A DNA stretch of 64,000 bases from Congregibacter brevis (GCF_045689245.1 NZ_CP136865.1:2232001-2296000); one strand, 5' to 3'. Shown: positions 1 through 8,997, counted from the first letter of the stretch. Notes: generated by a model not told the origin, from the sequence alone. Made by a program: numbers and translations.

Positions 1-507
1 TTAGCTCTCACGCCCCAAAAACTTCCACGCCGAGCTTAATGGTGGGACTTCTTCATCCAGCAGAATTTCATCTAGTGCTGCAATAAATTCTGGCCCAATT
101 ACCTGTTTTAGGTCGGACCACCAAGCTGAGAGTCCTGGTTCGCGAAGAAAGGCTGCTAATGCGTACATCCATCCAAGATATGCATCTTCATCGATCATAC
201 CCTGTTGATGCATGCGGTACGCGGACTCAACGCGATTGATAAGCGGATACAACATGAACGTGAACCGACCTTGCGAATCCGGATCTAAGGATTCATAGCT
301 CTGAACGGCTTTCCTTAATTCAGTTACGAGTCCAGGGGTGGTCGCGATAGGTGCCCAGATCTGAGCAGTTTCCAAAAGTGCCCGCTGACTTTCCGCTTTC
401 GCAATTCTGGAGTTTTCCCGAATCTGACGAGCCAGGTACAGAATAGTCACAATAACGACGATCCCACCGGCCACCTCCCCAATGGCGCCAACAGCTTCCC
501 AGTTCAT
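1..507 (-). CDS. Small membrane-anchored protein of unknown function
   Basis: The 168-residue product has one hydrophobic segment near the N-terminus (about residues 4-25, GAIGEVAGGIVVIVTILYLA) followed by a soluble, mostly helical, acidic region. I place the start at the ATG at 507 because AGGAGTA sits six bases upstream; a TTG at 522 is also open but overlaps that ribosome binding site. The stop codon is at positions 1-3, so the gene is complete. The family is recurrent in marine proteobacteria but I know no function for it. It is the first of a run of small accessory genes separated by repeats. Confidence 0.7.
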   Translation of the reverse strand: MNWEAVGAIGEVAGGIVVIVTILYLARQIRENSRIAKAESQRALLETAQIWAPIATTPGLVTELRKAVQSYESLDPDSQGRFTFMLYPLINRVESAYRMHQQGMIDEDAYLGWMYALAAFLREPGLSAWWSDLKQVIGPEFIAALDEILLDEEVPPLSSAWKFLGRES

Positions 508-566
508 ATCTACTCCTAGCAAACTCCCTTAGTGTAGAGAGTCATGCTACTTCAAATTCCGAGGGG

Positions 567-730
567 CTGCTTTGGGTCGAAAGCGGACCTTCAAAGCGTC
601 AGCCTACCAATGTCCCTTCCTAGGCGAAAGCGGCCCTCCAGGTACCTTCCGCTAACACCTCATAGCTGCCGGTCGGTGAAGACCAAATTGGGCGATTTCT
701 AAAGCCGCTTTCGGCCAGGAGCGGCCCTTT
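567..730 (+). repeat. Mosaic intergenic repeat, copy 1 (long form)
   Basis: This gap holds the fullest copy of the repeat. It begins with CTTTGGGTCGAAAGCGGACC, continues through CAGCCTACCAATGTCCCTTC and TAGGCGAAAGCGGCC, and ends with GCTTTCGGCCAGGAGCGG. The first and last parts can fold back on each other through AAAGCGG/CCGCTTT pairing. Related copies occur between 1.4 and 13.7 kb in the same orientation. Confidence 0.75.
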
Positions 731-739
731 TCTCACAAA

Positions 740-1297
740 TCAAGCGGCGAGATAACGTGTCACCATAACCGACACGACCAGTGCGATCGAGAGTGCGCCA
801 CAAGCCGCGTTAATGCGTTGGTTCGGCGTGAACATTGGAATGACTGTGTCCATTAACAGAATTAGCGAAAAGATGCTCACGCCACTTGAGAGTGACTGAC
901 CTGAGAGCAGCGGTCCGTCAAACAGCATAAAGATGCCATACCCGGTCATCGTTGCGAAAAAGAGTCGGCGTACCCGGAGGTAGTGACTTTTAAGGCTGAT
1001 CACTTTGGCGTCCGTATCTTCGGGCATAAGAAAACCCGCTGCGAAACTAATAAGGATTGGTGCCATGAGGATGTAGAGGAAGGACGCGTAGGTCCACTCG
1101 ATATCTCTGAGGTCCCACAATGACCACCAGTGATTGATCACCGACAGAAGAAGAACCACCGTCCAAATCGTGTATGGAAGATAAGGGGCTACACTCTTCT
1201 CGGTCTTTGCGAGTAGAGAGGTTGAACGCAAAACGTGCCCAAGGCACAGGGCGAGGATCATGGAGACCATCACTGTGACAAATTCGAATAGACTCAT
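740..1297 (-). CDS. Multi-pass membrane protein of unknown function
   Basis: The 185-residue product is almost entirely hydrophobic, with about five membrane segments: residues 3-22, 42-58, 69-90, 110-126 and 137-180 in blocks. There is a short charged loop near residues 91-108. It starts MSLFEFVTVMVSMILALCLG, a beginning I associate with small uncharacterised membrane proteins. No catalytic motif is visible and the ribosome binding site is weak. It lies alone between two repeat copies. Confidence 0.65.
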   Translation of the reverse strand: MSLFEFVTVMVSMILALCLGHVLRSTSLLAKTEKSVAPYLPYTIWTVVLLLSVINHWWSLWDLRDIEWTYASFLYILMAPILISFAAGFLMPEDTDAKVISLKSHYLRVRRLFFATMTGYGIFMLFDGPLLSGQSLSSGVSIFSLILLMDTVIPMFTPNQRINAACGALSIALVVSVMVTRYLAA

Positions 1298-1379
1298 CAG
1301 AATTAGGTCCGTCAGGGCCCCTTATGTAAGGCGGTGCCATGGAGTTTCGCGCAGTGGAATGTCTATGTCGAGTTATCCG

Positions 1380-1495
1380 AACATCTCCAAGTAGGCGAAA
1401 GGGGCGTCCTGGAGAGGTCAGCTAGTACCTCGAGGCGGTCGTTGGCTGAGCTAGACATCCTGCGGTCTGAAAGGCAGCAATCGGCCAGAAACCAT
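1380..1495 (+). repeat. Mosaic intergenic repeat, copy 2
   Basis: The copy contains AAGTAGGCGAAAGG, ACCTCGAGGCGGTCGTTGG, GCTGAGCTAGACATCC, GCGGTCTGAAAGGCAGCAAT and CGGCCAGAA in that order. The same blocks recur in the same order at 5111-5236. It fills the gap between a leftward and a rightward gene. Confidence 0.75.
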
Positions 1496-1575
1496 TGTTC
1501 GTCGCTGTACAGAAGGCAAGGCAAACTCGTTTCTTGTATGCTTCGGGGCAATCAGATCGGATGCGAAGTCAATCT

Positions 1576-2049
1576 ATGAAAATAGTCTTCCAAGTTCTCG
1601 CTACATTTATATGCCTGATAACAACCGAGATCTGGGCTCAGGCGACTCTCGAAGATGAGCAGGCCATAAGAAACCTCATTGCTGAGCACGCGGCAGCGTC
1701 TCAGACAGGAGATTTCGAGGGGCTAGTTGGTGGCTACCGTGACGACAGCGATGTCCGCTGGACTGATGGCGTCCTTATGGAGGGCCTTTCTGAAATTGAA
1801 AGCGGTTATCGAGAGGTGTTGAGTAACGGAGCCCAGGTAATGGCTCATCGGCACCCGACGGATACGATCCGTATTCGCTTCCTGAGTGAAGATGTAGCGT
1901 TTGCGGATATCAATTCTTTGCCGGGTGTAATGGGTGAAGTAGAGAGCCCAAGTCATCATCAAGCTACCACACCTTTCTTTGTCGTGTTTACTAAGATTGC
2001 CGGGGAGTGGGGTGTTGCCATCGAGCGACAAGGCTCATCTGTGCGATAG
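1576..2049 (+). CDS. Secreted SnoaL/DUF4440-like protein (NTF2 fold)
   Basis: The product has 157 residues if it starts at MKIVFQVLATFICLITT, a typical cleavable signal peptide ending near IWAQA. An ATG at 1561 in the same frame is possible but would put charged residues before the signal. The mature part (DEQAIRNLIAEHAAASQTGD, then W-TDG and later HRHPTD) matches the small SnoaL-like/DUF4440 domain, a cone-shaped NTF2 fold that binds small ligands. Its ligand is not evident. It is probably periplasmic. A repeat copy lies on each side. Confidence 0.7.
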   Translation: MKIVFQVLATFICLITTEIWAQATLEDEQAIRNLIAEHAAASQTGDFEGLVGGYRDDSDVRWTDGVLMEGLSEIESGYREVLSNGAQVMAHRHPTDTIRIRFLSEDVAFADINSLPGVMGEVESPSHHQATTPFFVVFTKIAGEWGVAIERQGSSVR

Positions 2050-2073
2050 GGGCCCGATTTAGTCTGAATCCAC

Positions 2074-2145
2074 GTACTCAAAGTAGGCAAAAGCGGACAT
2101 GCTGGTAACTTCCGCTTCATAAGCGACAGACTCGAGTAGGCCTGA
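2074..2145 (+). repeat. Mosaic intergenic repeat, copy 3 (short form)
   Basis: The copy contains CTCAAAGTAGGCAAAAGCGG, ACATGCTGGTAACTTCCGCT and CTCGAGTAGGCC. The first 45 bases are nearly the same as copies 4 and 6. It occupies the gap between two convergent genes. Confidence 0.75.
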
Positions 2146-2165
2146 AGACAAGCTTTTCGTTGCGA

Positions 2166-2813
2166 TTAAGTAGTAGTGGCATAAGGGAGAAATTCGATGG
2201 CGGGAACTGACGCCGCGTCAGCCGCGGACATTCCGTTAGCCTTCAGATATCTGCCCACAATATCGAAGCCAACCGCAAAACCCGCGTATTTAGGAAGTTT
2301 CTCCGGGTCTTTCCCTAGAAAATAGGTATCGAAGCAATATTCTGTTTCCTTAAGGTGAGGCAACATAACGGATATCAAGTTATTAGTACTCGCTATGACT
2401 GAGTCCGGAATGAAAGAAGACTTATTACCACCACCGATATCTAGTTCACATTGGCAAGCTAAACCCTCAGTCACCATCGAATCAATCAAACTGTAATCGT
2501 TTGGCACCGCCCCCATCCGTTTACAATGATGGGCCTCGTGAGCCAATACACACAGAATTTCCGTGTTCACTGCATTCACAAAGTTCTTATGGTCAACATC
2601 AAGAAAGATTTGCATAAGGTTGGGAGTGAAAGCGAACCCTCCAATACCAAGCTCTTTGTTGCAGTGTGTAGAGCTATGACTGATGCACACGTCGGCATCG
2701 ATAGTCAGGTGTTTGCTCACGGTCTCTATGGACAGCTCGACCTGCTCCTGGAGCAGTTCCAAGTGTGAATCAAATCGCCCAGAAGAATTTAGGATGTGGG
2801 GAGTAAGGGCCAT
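2166..2813 (-). CDS. Predicted zinc-dependent protease, DUF2268-like
   Basis: The 215-residue product has the zinc-protease motif HEAHH near residue 92 (VLAHEAHHCKRMG) and a downstream glutamate in MVTEGLACQCE. That arrangement, an HExxH plus a TEGLA helix, is that of the DUF2268 family. Expected ligands are the two histidines and the later glutamate. There is no signal peptide, so it should act in the cytoplasm. Its substrate is unknown. It stands alone in the repeat-punctuated zone. Confidence 0.7.
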   Translation of the reverse strand: MALTPHILNSSGRFDSHLELLQEQVELSIETVSKHLTIDADVCISHSSTHCNKELGIGGFAFTPNLMQIFLDVDHKNFVNAVNTEILCVLAHEAHHCKRMGAVPNDYSLIDSMVTEGLACQCELDIGGGNKSSFIPDSVIASTNNLISVMLPHLKETEYCFDTYFLGKDPEKLPKYAGFAVGFDIVGRYLKANGMSAADAASVPAIEFLPYATTT

Positions 2814-2963
2814 AATCTCGTGCTCTTTCCGTTAAAAAGGGTTTTAGTCACGGCTTCGTTACGAGAATCGCCTCCATTTTGCACAGAAAACGCCAGAGTT
2901 ACAGCTAGGCATGGCGTTGACGCTACCCGAATCGCGAACAAAAAATTTTGATGCGAGAAAGAA

Positions 2964-3078
2964 CGACTCAAAGTAGACGAAAGCGGTCATGCTGGTAACT
3001 TCCGTTAACACCTCAGAGCGGTCATTGGCTCGGCAGCGATTAACGTGGTCTCAACGGCCGCTATCGGCCAGAAGCATA
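2964..3078 (+). repeat. Mosaic intergenic repeat, copy 4
   Basis: This copy lies in a 397-base gap with no gene. It contains CTCAAAGTAGACGAAAGCGG, TCATGCTGGTAACTTCCG, AACACCTCAGAGCGGTCATT, GGCTCGGCAGC and GGCCGCTATCGGCCAGAAGC. The rest of the gap (2814-2963 and 3079-3210) shows no clear feature apart from the ribosome binding site of the next gene. Confidence 0.8.
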
Positions 3079-3210
3079 AGTAGGGCCAAGGAGCTTGACT
3101 CGCACTAAGCAGGACCGTGACGGCATGCGAGACAAGCAATAATTCGGCATACTGATTTTTACTTTGTCTCGTTCGGTTCCCGCTCCCCGCGGTTGATAGT
3201 TGGAGAAATT

Positions 3211-3978
3211 ATGCTGCTTCGCCGCATTTCCAAACACTTCAAAGACCAGAATTGGTTTGCAGTCGGCATTGACTTCACCATAGTTGTGATAGGTGTCTTC
3301 ATTGGTATTCAGGTGGCGAATTGGAATGCGGCGCGTATCGACCGCGCAGACGAGTCGGTTTTTCTCCAGAGTTTGCGGCACGACGTTTTAGAATTGGAGC
3401 GAATAAGCGAAGGCACAATGGATCTTCGTACTGAGCAAGTCAAAATCCTTGCGTCTGTAACAGCTGTTCTTCAGGGGCGCGACCCTTGGCGGGATCTGAG
3501 CGATGATGAGTGCGGGGCGATCGCCGCGTCTCATATCGTTGGCGTTCTACCCGCAAATTTGCCGTCATGGACGGCGTTAACTCAGGCCGGAAGAACAGGT
3601 ATCCTGAAGGATAAAGCCCTTCGATCGGGACTAGCTGTGCTTTCACAAAAGCGCCAAGTGCTCGATGTCATTACGAGGAGTGTGCAAGCTACGAATTACG
3701 ATCTGCCGCGCTTGTATCCCGAATTCTTCAAAATAACCACAGCGCCTTTAGACCCAGACGAAGCGGAAGACGGTGCTTACTACGATGCAGATTACGTTTG
3801 TGATTTCGAAGAGATTGCAAAGGATCAATCTGTTCTTAACGCGCTATCTATAAACCTCGATGGTTATAGTGCTACGGTCAACCTGCTTGGAGTCGCGCCG
3901 TACCGGGAACAAGTAAAAGCAATCCGAAAACTACTCGACGATAGGCTCGGTGTTATGGATGAAGCGTCCAAACCCTGA
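3211..3978 (+). CDS. DUF6090-like membrane-anchored protein (paralogue 1)
   Basis: The 255-residue product has a short basic N-terminus (LLRRISKHFKDQNW), one membrane segment (DFTIVVIGVFIGIQVANW, about residues 20-38) and a long, largely helical soluble domain. The ATG at 3211 follows GGAGAAATT and beats an upstream TTG at 3193. The N-terminal 38 residues are almost the same as those of the gene at 5288-5998, while the rest diverges. A shared block ALTQAGRTGILKDKALRSGL (about residues 123-142) also occurs in altered form in the paralogues at 4204 and 13713. Function is unknown. Confidence 0.75.
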   Translation: MLLRRISKHFKDQNWFAVGIDFTIVVIGVFIGIQVANWNAARIDRADESVFLQSLRHDVLELERISEGTMDLRTEQVKILASVTAVLQGRDPWRDLSDDECGAIAASHIVGVLPANLPSWTALTQAGRTGILKDKALRSGLAVLSQKRQVLDVITRSVQATNYDLPRLYPEFFKITTAPLDPDEAEDGAYYDADYVCDFEEIAKDQSVLNALSINLDGYSATVNLLGVAPYREQVKAIRKLLDDRLGVMDEASKP

Positions 3979-4060
3979 TTTTTCGTCGCATCAAATCGCT
4001 TGTATCGAAAGAGAAACCATTCGAAATTGGCTGTGCGATAACGTCTTGCATTCGCCCCTA

Positions 4061-4103
4061 AACGATCGCTTTTTCCGTCCACTTTGGGTCGAAACTAGCC
4101 TAG
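4061..4103 (+). repeat. Degenerate mosaic repeat, copy 5
   Basis: Only the left module is recognisable: CGATCGCTTTTTCCGTCC followed by ACTTTGGGTCGAAACTAGCC. It matches the start of copies 1 and 8 but lacks the TAGGCGAAAGCGG core. It sits between convergent genes in a 225-base gap. Confidence 0.5.
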
Positions 4104-4203
4104 AAAACAACCAGCGGTCCCCACACACTTGTTGAGCCATACGATGCGATCTATTCGAGCCCACGCAGGGTTCTAAGTGCGTCCTTACAGATGCGTGTTC
4201 TAC

Positions 4204-4914
4204 TCAACGTTCGGTTGGTTCCAGCGCGCTCAGGATCTCCTTAGAACGCTCGAGTCGTTGCTCTGCCGCTATCACCGTAAAGCGCATTCCAAGCCAGTAG
4301 TTGGCTAGGGCCATGCTTAAGTTCGGATCGTCAAGGTGTCTCCAAGACTCTGTCGCGTGAGACTTCCATGGCAAGGGGCCGATCTCCCCACCGACATGAT
4401 CGGTGGCGACGAGCCAGTCCACGCGTATACCCATCGCCGTAAGGGCCTTAGCGAGCGCCCCAAAACTGCTACTAAAGCTGTCTTCCTGCTGCTTCAGGTC
4501 TTCCACCTCCGACGGCCAGGCAGTGAGCATGGCTGTCACCGTGGGGTCAGCAACCTGTGAGAGGCGGCCGGATTGAATAAGTGATCGAACTGTTCCGAGC
4601 GGTGGATCAAAAGAAGCACCACTAACCATCATCACCGATAGGTGCCGGTCCACGCGTGATGCATCGGCCGGTGTCAGAGCATCGTCTTCCGCCATGAAGA
4701 TCAGTTGCTCCGCGGCGTGCAAGCCCCCGGCATGATTGGCATAGACCCGTTCTGCCTCGGCGACCGTTGCTGCGAAATCAGACCTCAGTAACTCAAGGAG
4801 TACCTCTGCATCTGCACTGTCTCGAGACAACTCCCACTGCGCATCAATACCGAAGGCTAATAATATACTCGCGACGATCACACAGCCTTCACGTAGCCAA
4901 ACAGGTAATGACAT
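4204..4914 (-). CDS. Membrane-anchored helical protein (paralogue 2 of the DUF6090-like set)
   Basis: From the ATG at 4914, which GAGAAATT precedes, the product has 236 residues, the same length as the paralogue at 5288. A TTG at 4968 would add 18 charged residues. It begins MSLPVWLREGCVIVASILLA, so a single membrane segment lies at about residues 8-26, followed by WELSRDSADAEVLLELLRSD. The block VRSLIQSGRLSQVADPTVTA aligns with the corresponding blocks of the other three paralogues. No catalytic residues are evident. Function is unknown. Confidence 0.7.
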   Translation of the reverse strand: MSLPVWLREGCVIVASILLAFGIDAQWELSRDSADAEVLLELLRSDFAATVAEAERVYANHAGGLHAAEQLIFMAEDDALTPADASRVDRHLSVMMVSGASFDPPLGTVRSLIQSGRLSQVADPTVTAMLTAWPSEVEDLKQQEDSFSSSFGALAKALTAMGIRVDWLVATDHVGGEIGPLPWKSHATESWRHLDDPNLSMALANYWLGMRFTVIAAEQRLERSKEILSALEPTER

Positions 4915-5061
4915 TTTCGAATTTCTCTTTTCGGAAGTTTCATGAAGATCCGGTGACAGTTTACTCAATAATCGATCAGACAGATGTCTGATCGGGGGTG
5001 AACAGTGGGAATAAAGACCTCGGAATTCGGATGGCAGTTTACTTAAAAAGTCGCCCAGATG

Positions 5062-5236
5062 AATGTCCGTTTAGGGTCGGAAGCGGACATTGAGCACCTC
5101 TTGCCCGAATGTCTCAAAATAAGCGAAAGCGGTCATGCTGGTAACTTCTGCTTTCACCTCGAGGCGGTCCTTGGCTGAGCTACAATTCCGGCGGTCTGAA
5201 CTGCAGCAATAGGCCGGGAGCCGTCATCCATCATCG
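5062..5236 (+). repeat. Mosaic intergenic repeat, copy 6 (long form with hairpin)
   Basis: This is the second full copy, in a 373-base gap. It opens with a palindrome, ATGTCCG at 5063-5069 pairing with CGGACAT at 5085-5091. It continues with AATAAGCGAAAGCGGTCATG, CTGGTAACTTCTGCTTTC, ACCTCGAGGCGGTCCTTGGC, GCGGTCTGAACTGCAGCAAT and AGGCCGGGAGC. No other feature is seen in the gap. Confidence 0.8.
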
Positions 5237-5287
5237 CTATGTGACTGGCTTTGTAAGCTCAAACCGGTTGGTAAGAGACTTGGGGCG

Positions 5288-5998
5288 TCACTGGTCAGAC
5301 CCTAGGCTGTCGTTGATTATTGAAAGAATTTCTCTAGCCGACGCAAGTTCCTGTCGGTGCCACCGATTTCGTAGAACCTGAGTCCGCAAAACCTTTTGCA
5401 AGTGCGGCTCTGTACTCTTTAATCGTGGCCAATCGAAAGAATCTGCTATCAATACGTCTCCGTAACGCTCTGAGTTGGCACGAAATCGAACGGCGCTCTC
5501 GATAGGACCGGTGTCGCGCATCTGGAGTTGCTGGTTCAGTAAAACCATATCGGCCTCTCGTTCCCTCGCGTACGCGTTTAGGGCTTGTCGGAGACCTGCA
5601 TGTCTAATTCTCGACAATGTGCCCGTAGCCACAAGCTCGTCGTAAGTCGGTGAGCTCTCAAAGCTTGCGTATACCTCCACACTTGCCTCTAGCCAGTCGC
5701 GTGTGGAGTTATCCAGGGGCGGCTCTACGTCATTTCGTATAGCCTCAATAAGCCTACGTGTGTGCTCTGCAGTCTCAACATGTAATGGATATCTGCGCTC
5801 TCCCCATTCTGCGATCTGTTCAAAGTCACCAAAAAGACGCTCGAGTAGTACTATATCTCGCTGTTCTTGAGCACGCAGCTCATTCCAGTTCGCAACCTGA
5901 ATACCAATAAACACACCAATAACGACGATTGTGAAGTCGATCAAAACGGCGAACCAGTTCTGATCTTTCACATGTTTTGTCAGGCTGCGGAGAATCAC
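5288..5998 (-). CDS. DUF6090-like membrane-anchored protein (paralogue 3)
   Basis: The 236-residue product starts at a GTG and reads MILRSLTKHVKDQNWFAVLI followed by the membrane segment DFTIVVIGVFIGIQVANWNE. These first 40 residues are nearly identical to those of the gene at 3211, whereas the C-terminal domains are only distantly alike. The block YDELVATGTLSRIRHAGLRQ lies near residues 118-137, and helices rich in Glu, Arg and Gln follow. The C-terminal domain probably sits on one side of the inner membrane. Function is unknown. Confidence 0.75.
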   Translation of the reverse strand: MILRSLTKHVKDQNWFAVLIDFTIVVIGVFIGIQVANWNELRAQEQRDIVLLERLFGDFEQIAEWGERRYPLHVETAEHTRRLIEAIRNDVEPPLDNSTRDWLEASVEVYASFESSPTYDELVATGTLSRIRHAGLRQALNAYAREREADMVLLNQQLQMRDTGPIESAVRFRANSERYGDVLIADSFDWPRLKSTEPHLQKVLRTQVLRNRWHRQELASAREILSIINDSLGSDQ

Positions 5999-6059
5999 TG
6001 GAGGTCTATTCCTAATGGGCTCTGGTAGTCTTAAGTCACGATTAGAGCATAGCCCAAAA

Positions 6060-6093
6060 CGACTCTTAGTAGGCGAAAGCGGTCATGGAGACC
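6060..6093 (+). repeat. Mosaic intergenic repeat, copy 7 (short)
   Basis: The copy reads GACTCTTAGTAGGCGAAAGC followed by GGTCATGG. It carries only the central core. It is followed 70 bases later by a strong stem-loop. Confidence 0.65.
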
Positions 6094-6164
6094 AAGAGCC
6101 TTGCCGAGGCGAAATAGCGTAAGGGCTTAGCTCTACGCACAGAAATGTCGAAATGCCTTCTTTT

Positions 6165-6196
6165 CGTCGAAGGCCCTCATCGCAGGGCCTTCGACG
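6165..6196. other. Perfect 13-bp stem-loop
   Basis: CGTCGAAGGCCCT (6165-6177) is exactly complementary to AGGGCCTTCGACG (6184-6196) across a six-base loop. There is no T-run after it for the leftward MFS gene; a TTTT run precedes it on the plus strand. It is therefore not a textbook intrinsic terminator for that gene, but it is stable enough to end or protect a transcript. Confidence 0.6.
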
Positions 6197-6240
6197 GCCG
6201 CCCTGGTGGTAGGCGGACGAAAACAGTCGCCGGAGGTCCA

Positions 6241-7488
6241 CTACGCCTTCAGGCGGACAGCCCATATCGGTACACCACGGGTTTCGTTTCCCGCCTGGGG
6301 TTTATCTGGAATCAAACCACATATCATCAGGGAGGCCAGGGCGATGCCCGAGCCCACCAGAAAAACCGCGGTGGGCGAGCTTAGCCACAAAATCCCCAGC
6401 AGTGCCGGTATGACCACCGCAGCAATGTGATTGATTGTAAAACTGACACTCGATGTCGCAGCGATATCTTTTGGATCTGCAATTTTTTGGAAGTAGGTGT
6501 TCATGGCGATAGATAAGGCAAAGAACAGATGATCGACGACGTAGAGGCCTGCGGCTATCGTCGCGTTTTCGACAAAGGCGTAGCTCGTAAATACGATGAT
6601 CAGGCCAAGGTATTCAATGCGCAGGGCTTTTCGCTCTCCGACTTTACCTACCCAGGCACCGATGCGTGGTGCAAAGAACAGATTAAAGACGTAGTTGGCA
6701 AGGTAAAGAAGACTAATATCAGCCGCTGAATAGCCGAACTTCTCCACCATCATGAATCCTGCAAACACCATGAAGATCTGTCGGCGCGCACCGCTTAAAA
6801 ATGTAAGTGCGTAGTACAGCCAGTAACGACGACGAACAATCAGCCTTTTGTGTTGTCCCACGCCGTCGGGGTAGTGGGGGAACACTGTCCACAGGGTCAG
6901 AGTGATCAAAACCCCTATAGCACCTGCCAGCAGGTACATGCCTTTAAAGCCGACGCCGAACCACTCCATAAGCAACCAGATACTGCTGTAGGCCAACAAG
7001 GCGCCAGCGGCCTTGACCGCCATGGCGCGGCCCATGAAATGAGCGGCCTCGTCTTTAGCGATCCATTGCAAGGTCAGGGATTTGTTAATGGTCTCGAAAT
7101 AATGAAAACCCAGTGACATCACCACAGTGGTGGCATACAAACCGTAGATCGTTGGAAAGTAGGGCGTTAACGCAACTCCGATAGACATAAGCAGTAGCGA
7201 TGCCAAAGCAAAGCGTTGTTCGCGAACAATCAAAAGTACAAAGACAGCGCTGAAGGCGAGAAAGCCAGGGACCTCTCGGAGGCTTTGGAGCATGCCGATT
7301 TCTGCTCCGCTAAAGGCGGCGCGCTCGACCGCAAAGTTATTCAGCAGAGCCTGCCAAACTGAGAAAGTTAGGGGCATGATAAACGCCGCCGCCAGCAAGA
7401 AGTTTTGCTGGGATAGGGCGTTAGCCGATGGTCGAGAACCTGCTTGTGACACGAGAGATGCGATTCCGCTAGATAAAATGAGCGCCAA
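6241..7488 (-). CDS. Major facilitator superfamily transporter
   Basis: The 415-residue product has about twelve hydrophobic segments in two groups of six, split by a basic cytoplasmic loop (HKRLIVRRRYW, about residue 213). This fits an MFS permease. The substrate cannot be read from the sequence. The annotated start is a TTG without a good ribosome binding site; a GTG at 7452 is an alternative that removes 12 residues. It is divergent from the M24 peptidase, with about 200 bases of promoter space between them. Confidence 0.75.
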   Translation of the reverse strand: MALILSSGIASLVSQAGSRPSANALSQQNFLLAAAFIMPLTFSVWQALLNNFAVERAAFSGAEIGMLQSLREVPGFLAFSAVFVLLIVREQRFALASLLLMSIGVALTPYFPTIYGLYATTVVMSLGFHYFETINKSLTLQWIAKDEAAHFMGRAMAVKAAGALLAYSSIWLLMEWFGVGFKGMYLLAGAIGVLITLTLWTVFPHYPDGVGQHKRLIVRRRYWLYYALTFLSGARRQIFMVFAGFMMVEKFGYSAADISLLYLANYVFNLFFAPRIGAWVGKVGERKALRIEYLGLIIVFTSYAFVENATIAAGLYVVDHLFFALSIAMNTYFQKIADPKDIAATSSVSFTINHIAAVVIPALLGILWLSSPTAVFLVGSGIALASLMICGLIPDKPQAGNETRGVPIWAVRLKA

Positions 7489-7686
7489 GGTTAAGGCACT
7501 GCGGGGGTATGGTCTAATCGATTTCTTGGTTCACGAAAAAGTGCAAATGCTAGGGTCCTGTTTTGGCCGAGCAAGGTCTTTTAGGATCGTGGCCGAGTTT
7601 GACCGCAATGCCCTAGCGACGGATGACCGATGATGCACAGTGGACCGCTGGTACTATGCGACAGGTCGAGTGGGAGAAATGCATAA

Positions 7687-8997
7687 ATGATTAGTGATTC
7701 AAGACGACGTTTTCTTCGACGCGGGATACTGTGCGCTGCGGGCACACCATTGCTTTGCTCGGCACTGGCACCTTCAGTAGTATCTGCGGCGGCGATGTCC
7801 AGTGCCCCCATTACTGATTCAGAGTCACCGCTCAATTCCCTCAAGCCTTTGACCGATAGCGCGAGGCTCATCACAGATAGCGAGCGGCAGCAGCGGCGCA
7901 GCAAACTCAGCGGACTGCTTGCTAAACGAGGCGTATTCGCCGCACTGATCGAGCCCGGCTCAACGTTGGACTACTTCACCGGTGTGCAGTGGTGGCTGAG
8001 CGAGCGAATCACTGCTGGCGTGATTACCGCTGAGGGTAATTCATTGTTCATTACTCCCAGTTTCGAAGAGTCGCGCTTACGCGAGATGGTGGGCAGTACT
8101 CCAGAAATCATGACTTGGGAAGAAGACGAAAGCCCCTTTGCGCTATTGGCCGACTGGCTCAAAGCAGCAAGCCCGAAAGCGGGTCGTGTGTTACTGGATC
8201 AAGGTGTGCGACATTTTATAGCCCACGGTCTTGCGCAGGCGGCGCCTGATTGGCAACTCGGTTCGGCCGTTACCGAGGTGAATGCCTGTCGCATGATTAA
8301 GTCCGACTCCGAACTGGCATTGATGACATTGGCGAACAGCGTCACTATTGCTGCTTACCGGGCCGTGCATCCGCTGGTGCAAGCAGGCATGTCCGGACCG
8401 GATATCAGTGCGCTGATGCAGCAGGCGCAGACTCGCCTAGGTGGCGAATCGCCCTCTGGTGGCACCCAACTGGGTAGAGGTAGCGCGCTGCCCCACGGCT
8501 CTCGCGAGCCGGAGTATGTTAATGACGGCCAGATTGTTCTCATGGACTTTGGTTGCGCGGTAGGAGGCTATCGATCTGACATTTCCCGTACCTTTGTTTT
8601 TGGTGAGGCAAACACTCATCAACAACACTTATGGGATCTGGTACACCGCGGCCAGGCCCTGGCTTTTGAGCACGCCAGGCCTGGTACGCCCGCAGGTGAA
8701 GTCGATAAAGTCGTACGACGGTTTTATGAACAAGAAGGCTTCGGTCCGGGATATCAACTTCCGGGACTATCGCATCGGTTAGGCCATGGCATTGGGCTTG
8801 ATGTCCACGAGCCGATCAATTTTGTAGGTAATGAAACCACGCCGCTACAACCGGGCATGTGCCTGTCTAATGAGCCTGGATTGTACATCCCCGGGAAGTA
8901 TGGCGTTCGCCTTGAGGACTGTTTGTACATCACTGAGTCAGGCCCGCGCTGGTTCTCGACCCCATCGCCTTCCCTAGCAAACCCCATGGGTGATTGA
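7687..8997 (+). CDS. Tat-exported M24 family metallopeptidase (Xaa-Pro aminopeptidase-like)
   Basis: The 436-residue product begins with a twin-arginine signal (SRRRFLRRGILCAAGT) and then a hydrophobic stretch. The C-terminal half has the pita-bread metal site. It comprises aspartates in LMDFGCAVGGYRSDISRTF, the histidine in HRLGHGIGLDVHE, and glutamates in NEPGLYIPGKYG and VRLEDCLYI. It should be a two-metal peptidase folded in the cytoplasm and exported to the periplasm, perhaps cleaving proline-containing peptides. GGGAGAAATGCATAA precedes the ATG. Confidence 0.88.
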   Translation: MISDSRRRFLRRGILCAAGTPLLCSALAPSVVSAAAMSSAPITDSESPLNSLKPLTDSARLITDSERQQRRSKLSGLLAKRGVFAALIEPGSTLDYFTGVQWWLSERITAGVITAEGNSLFITPSFEESRLREMVGSTPEIMTWEEDESPFALLADWLKAASPKAGRVLLDQGVRHFIAHGLAQAAPDWQLGSAVTEVNACRMIKSDSELALMTLANSVTIAAYRAVHPLVQAGMSGPDISALMQQAQTRLGGESPSGGTQLGRGSALPHGSREPEYVNDGQIVLMDFGCAVGGYRSDISRTFVFGEANTHQQHLWDLVHRGQALAFEHARPGTPAGEVDKVVRRFYEQEGFGPGYQLPGLSHRLGHGIGLDVHEPINFVGNETTPLQPGMCLSNEPGLYIPGKYGVRLEDCLYITESGPRWFSTPSPSLANPMGD

